Positions 6,959-13,134 of a stretch of 22,651 bases of DNA are shown piece by piece; the stretch's first letter is position 1, and each line of letters begins with the position of its first letter. Source of the stretch: DAIDAN01 sp049303335 (lineage in GTDB: Archaea; Aenigmatarchaeota; Aenigmatarchaeia; Aenigmatarchaeales; DAIDAN01); NCBI GenBank assembly GCA_049303335.1, contig JBAQNA010000006.1, positions 1-22,651 of the forward strand, written 5' to 3'. Under the pieces are notes generated by a model, which was not told the origin of the DNA, ran no database searches, and saw only the letters and a program-made list of their open reading frames with translations. A program made the translations under genes and the position numbers.

Positions 6959-8020
6959 TCAGTAATTCAGCGGCGTCAGCTCGAAGTCCCAAGGCTCCGC
7001 AGTCGGGTATTCCTCGACAAAAGCGCATTTGAACTTTCCGCGAAATATTTCCGCGAGTTTTTTCGCTATCGAGACCGAAGTCTCAATCCTGTTTTTTTCT
7101 TTCGATACCGAAAACATTTCTTCCGGAATATTGCTCTTTATCAGTTCGCTTTTTATCTCGTTCAATTCCTTTCCGAATATTATTCCTTTCAGCAGAAAAC
7201 CGTCTTTCGTAACGGCCTCAAAATCCTTTTTCGTGTTTTCCGCGCGCCTGTGCAGGCGGTTTCTCAACTGGTAATTCATCTTCAGGTTCGCGGTGCAAAA
7301 GTGCAAGTTCAGTTTTTTTGCATTTGTTTCCGCATATTCCAGAATCTTTTCCGCGGTTTCCATGCTGCCTTTTATGGCTGTCATTGAATCTGAAATTTTT
7401 GTGAAGCCGAGCTTCTGGAACGGCATGATGTTCCTTTCCGAGAATTCGAGCTCGTTCAGGTTAACGAACTTTGCGCCTGCACTTTCAAGAAAGTCCACCA
7501 AGCTTTTTATTTTATCATATTCTTTCGGTATCGCCGGTATTTCCATCCCGACATCCCAGCTGAATTTCAAAGCCACCTTTACAAGCTCCGGATTAAGGTG
7601 AATCCTTATCTCGTCCAATCCCGCGGAATAAACTTTTTCAAGCTGTTTTTCGCTGACGCCGATGCCGGAAGTGTACAAATGAATATGAAATTTTTTCCCG
7701 AAATTCTCCTTCAGAATTTTTATGTAATGCGCGGTCTTGCCAGGAACGAGAAACGGTTCGCCTCCAGTTATTCCTGCGCCGCGAGAGCCGCTCAATTCCA
7801 CCTCCTTTATCAGCTCGGAATCTTTTTTGAGCGACTGCTCGTTAATCCAGCTCACGTTTTTCTGCCATCTTTTTTCAGAGATTGTGCAGTAAAAACAGTC
7901 CTGTCTGCAGGCGCCGGTCATGAAAAGCACGGACTTCTTTCCCTCAATGCAAAGCCTGCAGCCTTCGGGCAGCTTTCCTACTGCGAGAGATTCGCCTTTC
8001 GTGACTTTTATCTTTCTCAT
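6959..8020 (-). CDS. Radical SAM protein, archaeal PflA-related family
   Basis: A 353-residue protein from the ATG at 8020; a TTATAAC box about 30 nt upstream supports this start over a TTG at 8047. The radical SAM cluster motif is CRQDCFYC (Cys38, Cys42, Cys45), preceded by an extra pair CRLC (Cys21, Cys24), and the SAM-contacting motif is TGGEP (85-89). The arrangement GCRLC, then LFMTGACRQDCFYC, matches the uncharacterised archaeal radical SAM family described as related to pyruvate formate-lyase activating enzyme (COG2108 by recall). The extra Cys pair may bind a second metal. The substrate is unknown. It lies between porA and porB but has its own promoter, so a link to pyruvate metabolism is only suggestive. 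Confidence 0.88.
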   Translation of the reverse strand: MRKIKVTKGESLAVGKLPEGCRLCIEGKKSVLFMTGACRQDCFYCTISEKRWQKNVSWINEQSLKKDSELIKEVELSGSRGAGITGGEPFLVPGKTAHYIKILKENFGKKFHIHLYTSGIGVSEKQLEKVYSAGLDEIRIHLNPELVKVALKFSWDVGMEIPAIPKEYDKIKSLVDFLESAGAKFVNLNELEFSERNIMPFQKLGFTKISDSMTAIKGSMETAEKILEYAETNAKKLNLHFCTANLKMNYQLRNRLHRRAENTKKDFEAVTKDGFLLKGIIFGKELNEIKSELIKSNIPEEMFSVSKEKNRIETSVSIAKKLAEIFRGKFKCAFVEEYPTAEPWDFELTPLNY

Positions 8021-8072
8021 AGGAACCGTTAAAGAAACAGCCGACAAAAGTTATAAAGATTCCAATTAAAAT

Positions 8073-8978
8073 TTATTCTACCTCATTCATCTTTCCACAT
8101 TTTGGACATTTCTTTCTTTTAGGTTTTGTTTTTCTATCCCACACTTCCATAAAATTCTTAACAAAATATACAGAAGAAAATGAAGCTATAATTCCTGAAA
8201 AGAATAAAGTAGTTGTATTATTTTTTATTTCTTTGTACTGAGATTCTGTTAAAGAATTATATCTAAATGATGTAAAATATGAAATTATATCAATTTCTTT
8301 ATTATCTTTTGTAGAGATAAATTTAAATCTAATCCTTTTATCATGTGTTCCAACGTTTCCTACTGATGTTTTTAGCAAACATTCTACTGATTCACTATTA
8401 TTAACAAAACTATTGTATCCTTTATCATTAAAAAAATAACAATATGCTTTTCTAAGCGTAGAATTATCGAGTGGGACATAGAAATCTTCTATTTCTATAT
8501 TTATATTGAATGATTCATTTACATTTCTATTTTCTATATGCATCATACAATAGAAAACATCATTTTCTGTAGGTATGTCTCTTGTCGGAAATAGTATGCT
8601 TTCACATTTTGCATCATTTATAAAAATATTATCTTTAGATTCAAATTTAGGATAGAATGGAAATTTGAATAAGTCTTTCTCAGATTGAGATATAAAGAAA
8701 ATACTTCCATAAAAAATAAATATTGCCATAAAGATAGAAATAAAAATAAAATAGTTATCAAATCCTTTATCTGAAATTATTAAAAGTACATACCCAGCAT
8801 AAGTTATAGAGATAAATATGCCAAAGTTTAAGATATTTCCTGATAAAAAATAAAAAGTACTATTTGATAAACAAAATATCATTATCGAAGCACCAAGAAT
8901 ACAAAGAAGCGCTTTAATTATTGACTTTTTAGCTACATATTTCTGAAGTTCAACAACCTTTTTATCAACTTTATTCAT
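8073..8978 (-). CDS. AT-rich membrane protein with C-terminal zinc knuckle
   Basis: The 301-residue protein is not recognised. Three hydrophobic helices (about 20-40, 45-68 and 75-97) are followed by an extracytoplasmic-looking domain (100-240) rich in Asn with four or five Cys and several NxS/T sequons. A fourth helix (about 252-272) leads to a basic tail with CPKCGK (Cys291, Cys294), probably cytoplasmic. The start follows AAGTGATACAAA and lies 17 nt after porB stops, so it could be cotranscribed with porB. It is conspicuously AT-rich compared with porB and the radical SAM gene, consistent with later acquisition. Topology is inferred from hydrophobicity only. Confidence 0.8.
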   Translation of the reverse strand: MNKVDKKVVELQKYVAKKSIIKALLCILGASIMIFCLSNSTFYFLSGNILNFGIFISITYAGYVLLIISDKGFDNYFIFISIFMAIFIFYGSIFFISQSEKDLFKFPFYPKFESKDNIFINDAKCESILFPTRDIPTENDVFYCMMHIENRNVNESFNINIEIEDFYVPLDNSTLRKAYCYFFNDKGYNSFVNNSESVECLLKTSVGNVGTHDKRIRFKFISTKDNKEIDIISYFTSFRYNSLTESQYKEIKNNTTTLFFSGIIASFSSVYFVKNFMEVWDRKTKPKRKKCPKCGKMNEVE

Positions 8979-8995
8979 TTTGTATCACTTAGTTT

Positions 8996-9913
8996 TCAGT
9001 ATTCCACGGCGTCCCAGAACTTGCCCTGCAGGAGCATTTCCCATTCCCTGCTTACGACATTCTGGATTTGTGCAACTTCCGCCTGGTTCAGGTGCTTGAA
9101 GCGCTTTTGCATAAAAAGATAATCTTTTATCGGTTTCAGTTTTTCGGGTTTTATACTTAGTGAGAACTTTCCGTTCTCCATTTCATACAGCGGCCATGCG
9201 CCGCTCTCAACCGCGGCTTTCGCTATATCCACGCCCTCGTTTGTATCAAAGCCCCAGCCGGGCTGGCACGGCGAGAGCAGGTCAATAAATTTCGGACCCC
9301 TTATTTTCTGCGCCTTTCTTAATTTGTTAATGAAATCCAGCGGATGCGATACGGAAGCTGTTGCCACGTAAGGGATTTCGTGCGCGGCGATTATTTTAGT
9401 GATCGGCTTTCTCCTGAACGGGTTGCCGCGGATTTTTTCGCCAATGGGGGTCGTGGTTGTAAACGTCTTTTCAGGGGTGGCGGAAGACTGCTGAACGCCA
9501 GTATTCGCAAAATTCTGGTTATCATAGCACACATAAATGAAGTTTGTTTTCAGCTGGCAGGCGTGCGACAATGACTGCAGACCGATATCGTAGGTCGCGC
9601 CATCCCCGATGTAGGCAAGAATAGTGACATCCTTCTCCTTTCCTTGCGCCTTCAGCCCGTGGTAGATTCCTATTGCCGCGGCGCCCGCGTTTTCAATGGC
9701 AAGATGAATCCAAGGAACCTTGAAAGGATTGTATGGATAAGTCGGCTGGAGCGTGAAACATCCGGCGGAGTTTATTATCATCGTCTTTCTTCCGAGCGCG
9801 AGAAGCGCAAGCCGCAAACCGATAGCCGGACCGCAGCCGCTGCAGGTTCCGTGACCGCCTGTGACGAGGTTTTCGCTCGGAATGTCTTTGAATGTTTTGA
9901 TTGTGTCGTCCAT
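8996..9913 (-). CDS. porB: Pyruvate:ferredoxin oxidoreductase, beta (TPP-binding) subunit
   Basis: The 305-residue subunit binds thiamine diphosphate and one 4Fe-4S cluster. The four expected cluster Cys are Cys24 and Cys27 (GTCSGCG), Cys52 (SAGCFTLQP) and Cys216 (LLSPCQPGW). The thiamine diphosphate/Mg motif runs from GDGATYDIGLQ (103-113) to CYDNQNFANTG (129-139). Length and motifs are standard for PorB. It is on the opposite strand from porG, porD and porA and about 2.7 kb from porA, separated by three other genes, although the subunit should be needed in equal amounts. The promoter is probably the palindromic CTTTATAAAG at 9961-9970. Confidence 0.95.
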   Translation of the reverse strand: MDDTIKTFKDIPSENLVTGGHGTCSGCGPAIGLRLALLALGRKTMIINSAGCFTLQPTYPYNPFKVPWIHLAIENAGAAAIGIYHGLKAQGKEKDVTILAYIGDGATYDIGLQSLSHACQLKTNFIYVCYDNQNFANTGVQQSSATPEKTFTTTTPIGEKIRGNPFRRKPITKIIAAHEIPYVATASVSHPLDFINKLRKAQKIRGPKFIDLLSPCQPGWGFDTNEGVDIAKAAVESGAWPLYEMENGKFSLSIKPEKLKPIKDYLFMQKRFKHLNQAEVAQIQNVVSREWEMLLQGKFWDAVEY

Positions 9914-9960
9914 GACAGTATTTTCTTGGAACTCGTTAATAAACTTTCAGTTCGCAACAA

Positions 9961-9970
9961 CTTTATAAAG
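9961..9970. promoter_or_regulatory. Palindromic TATA box between porB and the tRNA 5'-end copy
   Basis: CTTTATAAAG reads the same on both strands. On minus it would give a porB leader of about 27 nt. On plus its centre is 28 nt before the tRNA-like GCTTGGG at 9994, the spacing expected for a tRNA starting there. This suggests the box once was, or still is, the promoter of the tRNA now found 800 bp downstream. Confidence 0.55.
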
Positions 9971-9993
9971 TTTCTTCGCGAGATTTGTGTTGT

Positions 9994-10003
9994 GCTTGGG
10001 TAG
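9994..10003 (+). repeat. Upstream copy of tRNA 5' end (direct repeat, left)
   Basis: GCTTGGGTAG is identical to the first 10 bases of the tRNA at 10792. The following bases at 10004-10014 (ATAAGTATGGTAG region) weakly resemble a decayed D loop (GGTAG shared). The two copies bracket the nuclease-like gene. Confidence 0.7.
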
Positions 10004-10044
10004 ATAAGTATGGTAGTTAATTTTAAATACTAATATAATAAAAT

Positions 10045-10821
10045 ATGGATATGTTTGTTAAGTTAGCTGTAGGCGAACAGAAAAAGCTTCTATTCTCTGC
10101 CATTAAAAAAGCAGGTTCAGAGAGAAAATTAGCAAACATAATTGGCATATCAAATGCCACAATAAGCGATTATAAGTTAGAAAAATACAATCTTCCATTA
10201 GAAAGGTTTAATATTATTGTAAAGTTTTTAGATTTAAAATCTAAGCCGAAAATTATCTCAATGTTGCAATCTAACTGGGGAAGAAAACTTGGCGGGAAGA
10301 AATGTGTAGAGAGCAAAAAAAGGAAAGGTATCTTTATTGAAAACATGAATATGCTCAAAAAGATTTCATCGGAAAGAATGAGAAGATGGCATAAAAGAAT
10401 GAAAAGATACAATAAGGAAGAATATTATTCAATTCAATACAGCAGATTTAAAAAGATTGGTAATTATAAATTTGAAACAAAAAGCAAAGAAGTAGTACGA
10501 AACGAACTTGAAAAGGAAGTTGCAGACACACTATATGATTTAGAAATTAAGTACAAATATGAACCTCTTGTCAGTGTAAAAAGAAAATGTTATTTTCCTG
10601 ATTTTGTAATCGGCTCAACCGTTATAGAATGTACAATGTGGAGGGGGAAAGAAAATGCCTATAAGTTAAAGAAAAAAATATTGGATTTACATGATAATGG
10701 ATTTAGAGTATATGTAGTTATTCCCAAAACATTGCTTAAGTACTATAAATGTTTAGGAAATGATGTGATAATATATAGAGAAGATTTTAAAGCTTGGGTA
10801 GCTCAGATTTTTTCTCGTTAA
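10045..10821 (+). CDS. HTH plus PD-(D/E)XK nuclease-like protein, overlapping a tRNA gene
   Basis: The 258-residue protein has an N-terminal helix-turn-helix (about 24-62, with RKLANIIGISNATISDYKLE), a very basic middle (80-150, RMRRWHKRMKRYNKEEYY) and a C-terminal domain with nuclease-like order. In it, a helix with NELEKEVADTLYDLEI is followed by YEPLVSVKRKCYFPDFVIG and VIECTMW. Asp186 and Glu195 would be the catalytic acids, with Thr197 where Lys is usual, and KVVV-like strand RVYVVIP follows. This is a Vsr/Holliday-resolvase/homing-type PD-(D/E)XK reading by pattern, not by search. The last residues AWVAQIFSR are encoded by the 5' end of the tRNA at 10792, and the TAA stop lies in that tRNA's D-loop intron. 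It is AT-rich and bracketed by a 10-bp repeat, suggesting a mobile or homing gene. Confidence 0.8.
   Translation: MDMFVKLAVGEQKKLLFSAIKKAGSERKLANIIGISNATISDYKLEKYNLPLERFNIIVKFLDLKSKPKIISMLQSNWGRKLGGKKCVESKKRKGIFIENMNMLKKISSERMRRWHKRMKRYNKEEYYSIQYSRFKKIGNYKFETKSKEVVRNELEKEVADTLYDLEIKYKYEPLVSVKRKCYFPDFVIGSTVIECTMWRGKENAYKLKKKILDLHDNGFRVYVVIPKTLLKYYKCLGNDVIIYREDFKAWVAQIFSR
10792..10801 (+). repeat. Direct repeat, right copy (functional tRNA 5' end)
   Basis: GCTTGGGTAG forms the acceptor 5' strand plus positions 8-10 of the tRNA and also encodes the residues AWV of the nuclease-like protein. The distance to the left copy is 798 bp. Confidence 0.7.
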
Positions 10822-10837
10822 GAGAAAAAAGAGAAAC
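10807..10837 (+). other. D-loop intron of the 10792 tRNA (about 31 nt)
   Basis: It contains a perfect 9-bp hairpin, TTTTTTCTC with GAGAAAAAA around GTTAA, whose loop holds the stop codon of the overlapping nuclease-like gene. Removal leaves the loop AGAGGTA. The boundaries are approximate. Confidence 0.65.
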
Positions 10838-10855
10838 AGGTAGAGCATCTGTTTT

Positions 10856-10905
10856 CGTACCGAACGGATGAAACCTAATGACGTTTGATGCGATAGGTGA
10901 TGCTG
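10856..10905 (+). other. Anticodon-region intron of the 10792 tRNA (about 50 nt)
   Basis: The insertion separates TCTGTTT from TTAACCAGG. A strong alternative helix, CATCTGTT (10846-10853) with AACGGATG (10863-10870), pairs exon with intron. Exact splice sites and therefore the anticodon cannot be fixed by reading. Confidence 0.55.
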
Positions 10906-10929
10906 TTAACCAGGTGGTCGCAGGTTCGA

Positions 10930-10941
10930 GTAAAATCGGAA
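10930..10941 (+). other. T-loop intron of the 10792 tRNA (12 nt)
   Basis: Twelve extra bases within the T loop; the boundaries can slide by about two bases around TTCGA and TT. The T stem itself is perfect, arguing against a random pseudogene. Confidence 0.65.
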
Positions 10942-11007
10942 TTCCTGCCCCAGGCGCCATTTACAAACATTTAAAATAAAAAATCGCATATAAAATGGGG
11001 CCCGTAA

Positions 11008-11099
11008 GGGGCGGTATTTATGTTACCGCAAGCTCAGCTCGGGAGAGCGCACGGCTGAAGACCGTGATGTCGCGTGTTCAAATCACGCCCGCCCCACCA
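11008..11099 (+). tRNA. tRNA-Phe (anticodon GAA) with an insert before the D stem
   Basis: GGGGCGG (11008-11014) pairs with CCGCCCC (11089-11095), then A73 and encoded CCA. The D stem is GCTC/GAGC around AGCTCGGGA. The anticodon stem CACGG/CCGTG encloses CTGAAGA, so the anticodon is GAA (11057-11059). The variable loop is ATGTC, and the T arm is GCGTG/CACGC around TTCAAAT. All stems are perfect. Fifteen extra bases lie between positions 9 and 10 (about 11017-11031). A TATA-like TTTAAAATAAA (10970-10980) and a closer ATATAAAA (10988-10995) lie upstream. A second GGGG at 10997-11000 is unexplained. Confidence 0.9.
11017..11031 (+). other. tRNA-Phe 9/10 intron (15 nt)
   Basis: The insert includes TACCGC (11024-11029), which pairs perfectly with GCGGTA (11011-11016) of the acceptor strand around a 7-nt loop. 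The precursor could therefore fold into a local hairpin that competes with the acceptor stem. The boundary may slide by one base. Confidence 0.7.
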
Positions 11100-11202
11100 A
11101 TTTTCTATTATTTTTGAAACAAGATTAAAACATTTAAAGGAAATAGTTCTATTGATTTGAGATGGGCGGGTAGCTCAGCCAGGTTGGAGCGCCAGTCTTA
11201 TA

Positions 11203-11241
11203 AAGTTGCGAGCAGCACTTTTGACGGCTACGTTTCGTAAA
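11203..11241 (+). other. tRNA-Ile anticodon-loop intron (39 nt)
   Basis: It contains the arms AAAGTTGC and GCACTTT (one bulged base) and a TACG/CGTA hairpin. The start could equally be 11204; the anticodon is TAT either way. Confidence 0.75.
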
Positions 11242-11257
11242 TACTGGTGGCCGAGAG

Positions 11258-11320
11258 TGGGCTTTTCTTTTGGAAAAGAAAATCCCAGGCAAAAGAAAAC
11301 CTTAAGAAAAACCTCTCGAA
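11258..11320 (+). other. tRNA-Ile T-arm intron (63 nt)
   Basis: Inserted at the T-stem/T-loop junction. It folds into TTTTCTTTT with AAAAGAAAA around GG, extended by GGG/CCC. Near its end CTCTC (11313-11317) repeats the 3' T-stem strand and can pair with GAGAG, a likely part of the splicing substrate. Confidence 0.75.
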
Positions 11321-11383
11321 TTCAAATCTCTCCTCGCCCACCATCTTTTATAGAAATAAATAAATTGAAGACCAACTGATTGT

Positions 11384-12286
11384 ATGTTGAAAACGCCTTT
11401 AGTCGAGAATATGGAAAGAATGTTTCTGGAGGAGGGATACGCGACCTGCCGCTACCGCGGCTGCTTTGACTTGGCCGCAAAAAAGAAAATGCTTCTTTTT
11501 CTGAAAATTTTGAAAAATGTTGACGCCTTTTCCGCGGAACAGGCGCGAAATCTGAAAATAATAAGCAGCAGCCTTGATGCGAAGCCTTTGCTTGTTGGCG
11601 CACAGACGCGAATTGAAAAGCTTGAAAGGGGAATCGTGTATGAAAGGTTTGACGTGCCTGCTGTCAGCGAAGACACGCTTGAAGATTTGATATGTAATGA
11701 GATATTTCCCCGCGTTTACCGCGACAGGGGCGGGCTTTATGTTGAGATAGATTCTTATGCGCTGAAAAGCGCGCGCAACAAAAAAGGAATGACGCAGGAG
11801 GAGCTGGCCGAGACGGTCGGAATAAACAAGAAAACGGTTTATGAGCACGAGAACAACAGCCTGCGCATGCTTCTTTCGGTGGCAGAATCATTGGAGTCAG
11901 TATTGAAGGAAAAAATAATATCTGATGTTGAGATTTTTTCAGAAAGACGGGAAGAGCACGGCGCGCCTTCGCCGGGGTTTGAAAAAACGGTTTCTTTCGA
12001 GCTGAAACGGCTCGGCTTCGAGACTGAATTCGTCAGGCAGACGCCTTTCAACGCTATATCCAAGCAGGAAACGCTGATTCTCTCCGACGTGGACAGCGAC
12101 AAGAGGAAACTGAAATACCGCTCCGTAGAGCTGAAACGGTTCGTCTCTTTCATAAAAAAGCCCGCGCTCCTGATAACGGAAAAATCCGAGAACTTGGATT
12201 ACGGGCTGCCCGCCGTCGAGCGCAGCGAGCTGCGAGAAATGGATTCGGGGAAAGAACTGATAAGAGTAGCGAGGAAGAAAGTTTAG
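11384..12286 (+). CDS. Archaeal XRE-family transcriptional regulator (COG1395-like)
   Basis: The 300-residue protein has a central helix-turn-helix at about 124-165 (YALKSARNKKGMTQEELAETVGINKKTVYEHEN) flanked by larger domains. The N-terminal 100 residues (FLKILKNVDAFSAEQARNLKIISSSLDAKPLLVGAQ) look like the restriction-endonuclease-like sensor fold of an archaeal regulator family; the C-terminal part (205-290, FELKRLGFETEF, PALLITEKSENL) has a similar alpha/beta feel. Family members are widespread in archaea and poorly characterised. It follows the tRNA island closely, with a TATA-like TTTTATAG at 11346-11353. It is convergent with the caspase-like gene, with 6 nt between them. Confidence 0.85.
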   Translation: MLKTPLVENMERMFLEEGYATCRYRGCFDLAAKKKMLLFLKILKNVDAFSAEQARNLKIISSSLDAKPLLVGAQTRIEKLERGIVYERFDVPAVSEDTLEDLICNEIFPRVYRDRGGLYVEIDSYALKSARNKKGMTQEELAETVGINKKTVYEHENNSLRMLLSVAESLESVLKEKIISDVEIFSERREEHGAPSPGFEKTVSFELKRLGFETEFVRQTPFNAISKQETLILSDVDSDKRKLKYRSVELKRFVSFIKKPALLITEKSENLDYGLPAVERSELREMDSGKELIRVARKKV

Positions 12287-12292
12287 AGATTC

Positions 12293-12928
12293 TTATATTG
12301 TGGCTTCCAAGTCTCCGTGCGATACAAAATGCTTTAAGTCCCACCATAAAAATTTCACTATATTTGCGTCTGAATTGCTGCCCAACATCTTTATTATTGT
12401 GCTCCTGATAAGGCTTTCCATTTTCTTGCGCGATTCAAACACGGAACTGCCCTTAATCAGGGATGTTATAAAAAGCTTTGAAGGCTCAAAAAACAGTTTT
12501 GCGGTTTCGTCCTGAAGCGGCCTGCTGATTTTTTCAGGCTCATACAGAAAAATAAAATCGTCGTCATATCCCGTGTAGCTTATTGCTCCCGCCTCGATGC
12601 TTTTCGGGCCGAGAATCTTGGCTGATTTGCATGAAATGGCATAAACTGTTTTTGATTTTAGCAAATCTTCATTCTCGCCTGCCGTTATAATGGGCTTATT
12701 GTTATGCCCTGTAACGACATTGTCGTTTCCGTGCCCGTTGAATACTATAAAATTCGGGGAAACTTTACTGATGACGCTTTCAACTTCGGATTTGTTCGCC
12801 CTTTCGCGGTTAAGGTCTATGACTTTTATTCCCTTGTCTTGCGCGGTTTCTATGGTTTCCTTGCACCAATTGGACAGATAATGTGTAGTGTCGTCATGCT
12901 CTGGCCTTGTTATAAGAAAAATGCTCAT
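12293..12928 (-). CDS. Caspase-like (clan CD) protein
   Basis: The 211-residue protein has the two landmarks of caspase/CHAT/gingipain-fold peptidases in the right order: IVFNGHGNDN with His66 after a hydrophobic strand, and KTVYAISCKSA with Cys100 at the end of the next strand, about 34 residues apart. Earlier strands (IFLITRP, GIKVIDL) and a later SYTGYDD fit an alpha/beta fold. There is no signal peptide, so it would be cytoplasmic. The start overlaps the stop of the upstream small gene by 4 nt, so the two are translationally coupled. The specificity and target are unknown. The His/Cys dyad is seen; protease activity is inferred, and an inactive CHAT-like role remains possible. Confidence 0.78.
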   Translation of the reverse strand: MSIFLITRPEHDDTTHYLSNWCKETIETAQDKGIKVIDLNRERANKSEVESVISKVSPNFIVFNGHGNDNVVTGHNNKPIITAGENEDLLKSKTVYAISCKSAKILGPKSIEAGAISYTGYDDDFIFLYEPEKISRPLQDETAKLFFEPSKLFITSLIKGSSVFESRKKMESLIRSTIIKMLGSNSDANIVKFLWWDLKHFVSHGDLEATI

Positions 12929-13134
12929 AATATTATGCCCTCCTTGAATGCTTTCAGGAACTCCATTTCAACTTCTATCATTTTTCTTCCTATGCCGTCC
13001 TCTTTCTTTACATGCTCTATCAATTCTTCCTTGCTGAATTCCCCGTAAGAGCCTATGGAAATCTTTTTGTTTGCAGGCAGCGTTTCCAGCCTCATAATCA
13101 CAAGCTGTTTTATATCTTCCGATATTTCGTTCAT
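12925..13134 (-). CDS. Small partner protein B of the caspase-like operon
   Basis: Sixty-nine residues, middle gene of the operon. It overlaps its upstream neighbour and the caspase-like gene by 4 nt each. It is acidic/basic and probably helical, with the segments LETLPANKKISIGSYG and FSKEELIEHVKKEDGIGRKM followed by a helix EVEMEFLKAFKEG. I recall similar small proteins in archaeal genomes but no function. Coupled translation suggests a fixed ratio with its partners. It could be an inhibitor, adaptor or substrate of the caspase-like protein; none of these is shown by the sequence. Confidence 0.75.
   Translation of the reverse strand: MNEISEDIKQLVIMRLETLPANKKISIGSYGEFSKEELIEHVKKEDGIGRKMIEVEMEFLKAFKEGIIL

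Larger units (their letters stand above)
10792..10959 (+). tRNA. Interrupted tRNA, probably Lys (Arg possible), three introns
   Basis: The acceptor GCTTGGG (10792-10798) pairs with CCCAGGC (10949-10955; one G-U), followed by G73 and encoded CCA (10957-10959). The D stem is GCTC (10801-10804) with GAGC (10843-10846), separated by 38 bases where about 7 are expected. The T stem is GCAGG (10920-10924) with CCTGC (10944-10948), separated by 19 bases where 7 are expected. The 3' half of the anticodon arm, TTAACCAGG then TGGTC, matches archaeal tRNA-Lys, and G73 fits Lys or Arg. The anticodon stem would be TCTGT/CCAGG with one U-C mismatch next to the loop, so the anticodon is unresolved: TTT (Lys), TCT or TCG (Arg) depend on the splice sites. 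No well-placed promoter lies directly upstream. Confidence 0.72.
11164..11343 (+). tRNA. tRNA-Ile (anticodon TAT) with two introns
   Basis: GGGCGGG (11164-11170) pairs with CTCGCCC (11333-11339; one G-U), then A73 and encoded CCA. The D stem is GCTC/GAGC around AGCCAGGTTG. The anticodon stem CCAGT (11192-11196) pairs with ACTGG (11243-11247); the loop starts CTTATA, giving anticodon TAT at 11199-11201, and needs removal of 39 nt at or next to position 37/38. The variable loop is TGGCC. The T stem GAGAG (11253-11257) and CTCTC (11328-11332) only close around TTCAAAT if about 63 nt are removed. Body features (GGGC acceptor, GCTCAGCCAGGTTGGAGCGC) fit Ile. A UAU anticodon is unusual because most archaea read AUA with a modified CAU tRNA. 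Confidence 0.85.

Noticed and set aside
10846..10870. Anticodon arm made of CATCTGTT and AACGGATG with loop TTCGTACCG, which would place TCG as anticodon and an intron in the variable loop.
   Set aside because: It leaves a loop of 9-11 nt or requires a 4-nt intron, and ignores the Lys-like 3' half TTAACCAGG TGGTC. Kept only as a possible precursor fold.
10997..11011. A GGGG repeat (10997-11000 and 11008-11011) before tRNA-Phe, suggesting an 11-nt intron inside the acceptor strand.
   Set aside because: The acceptor stem at 11008-11014 is already complete, so no intron is needed; a repeat this short is easily chance.
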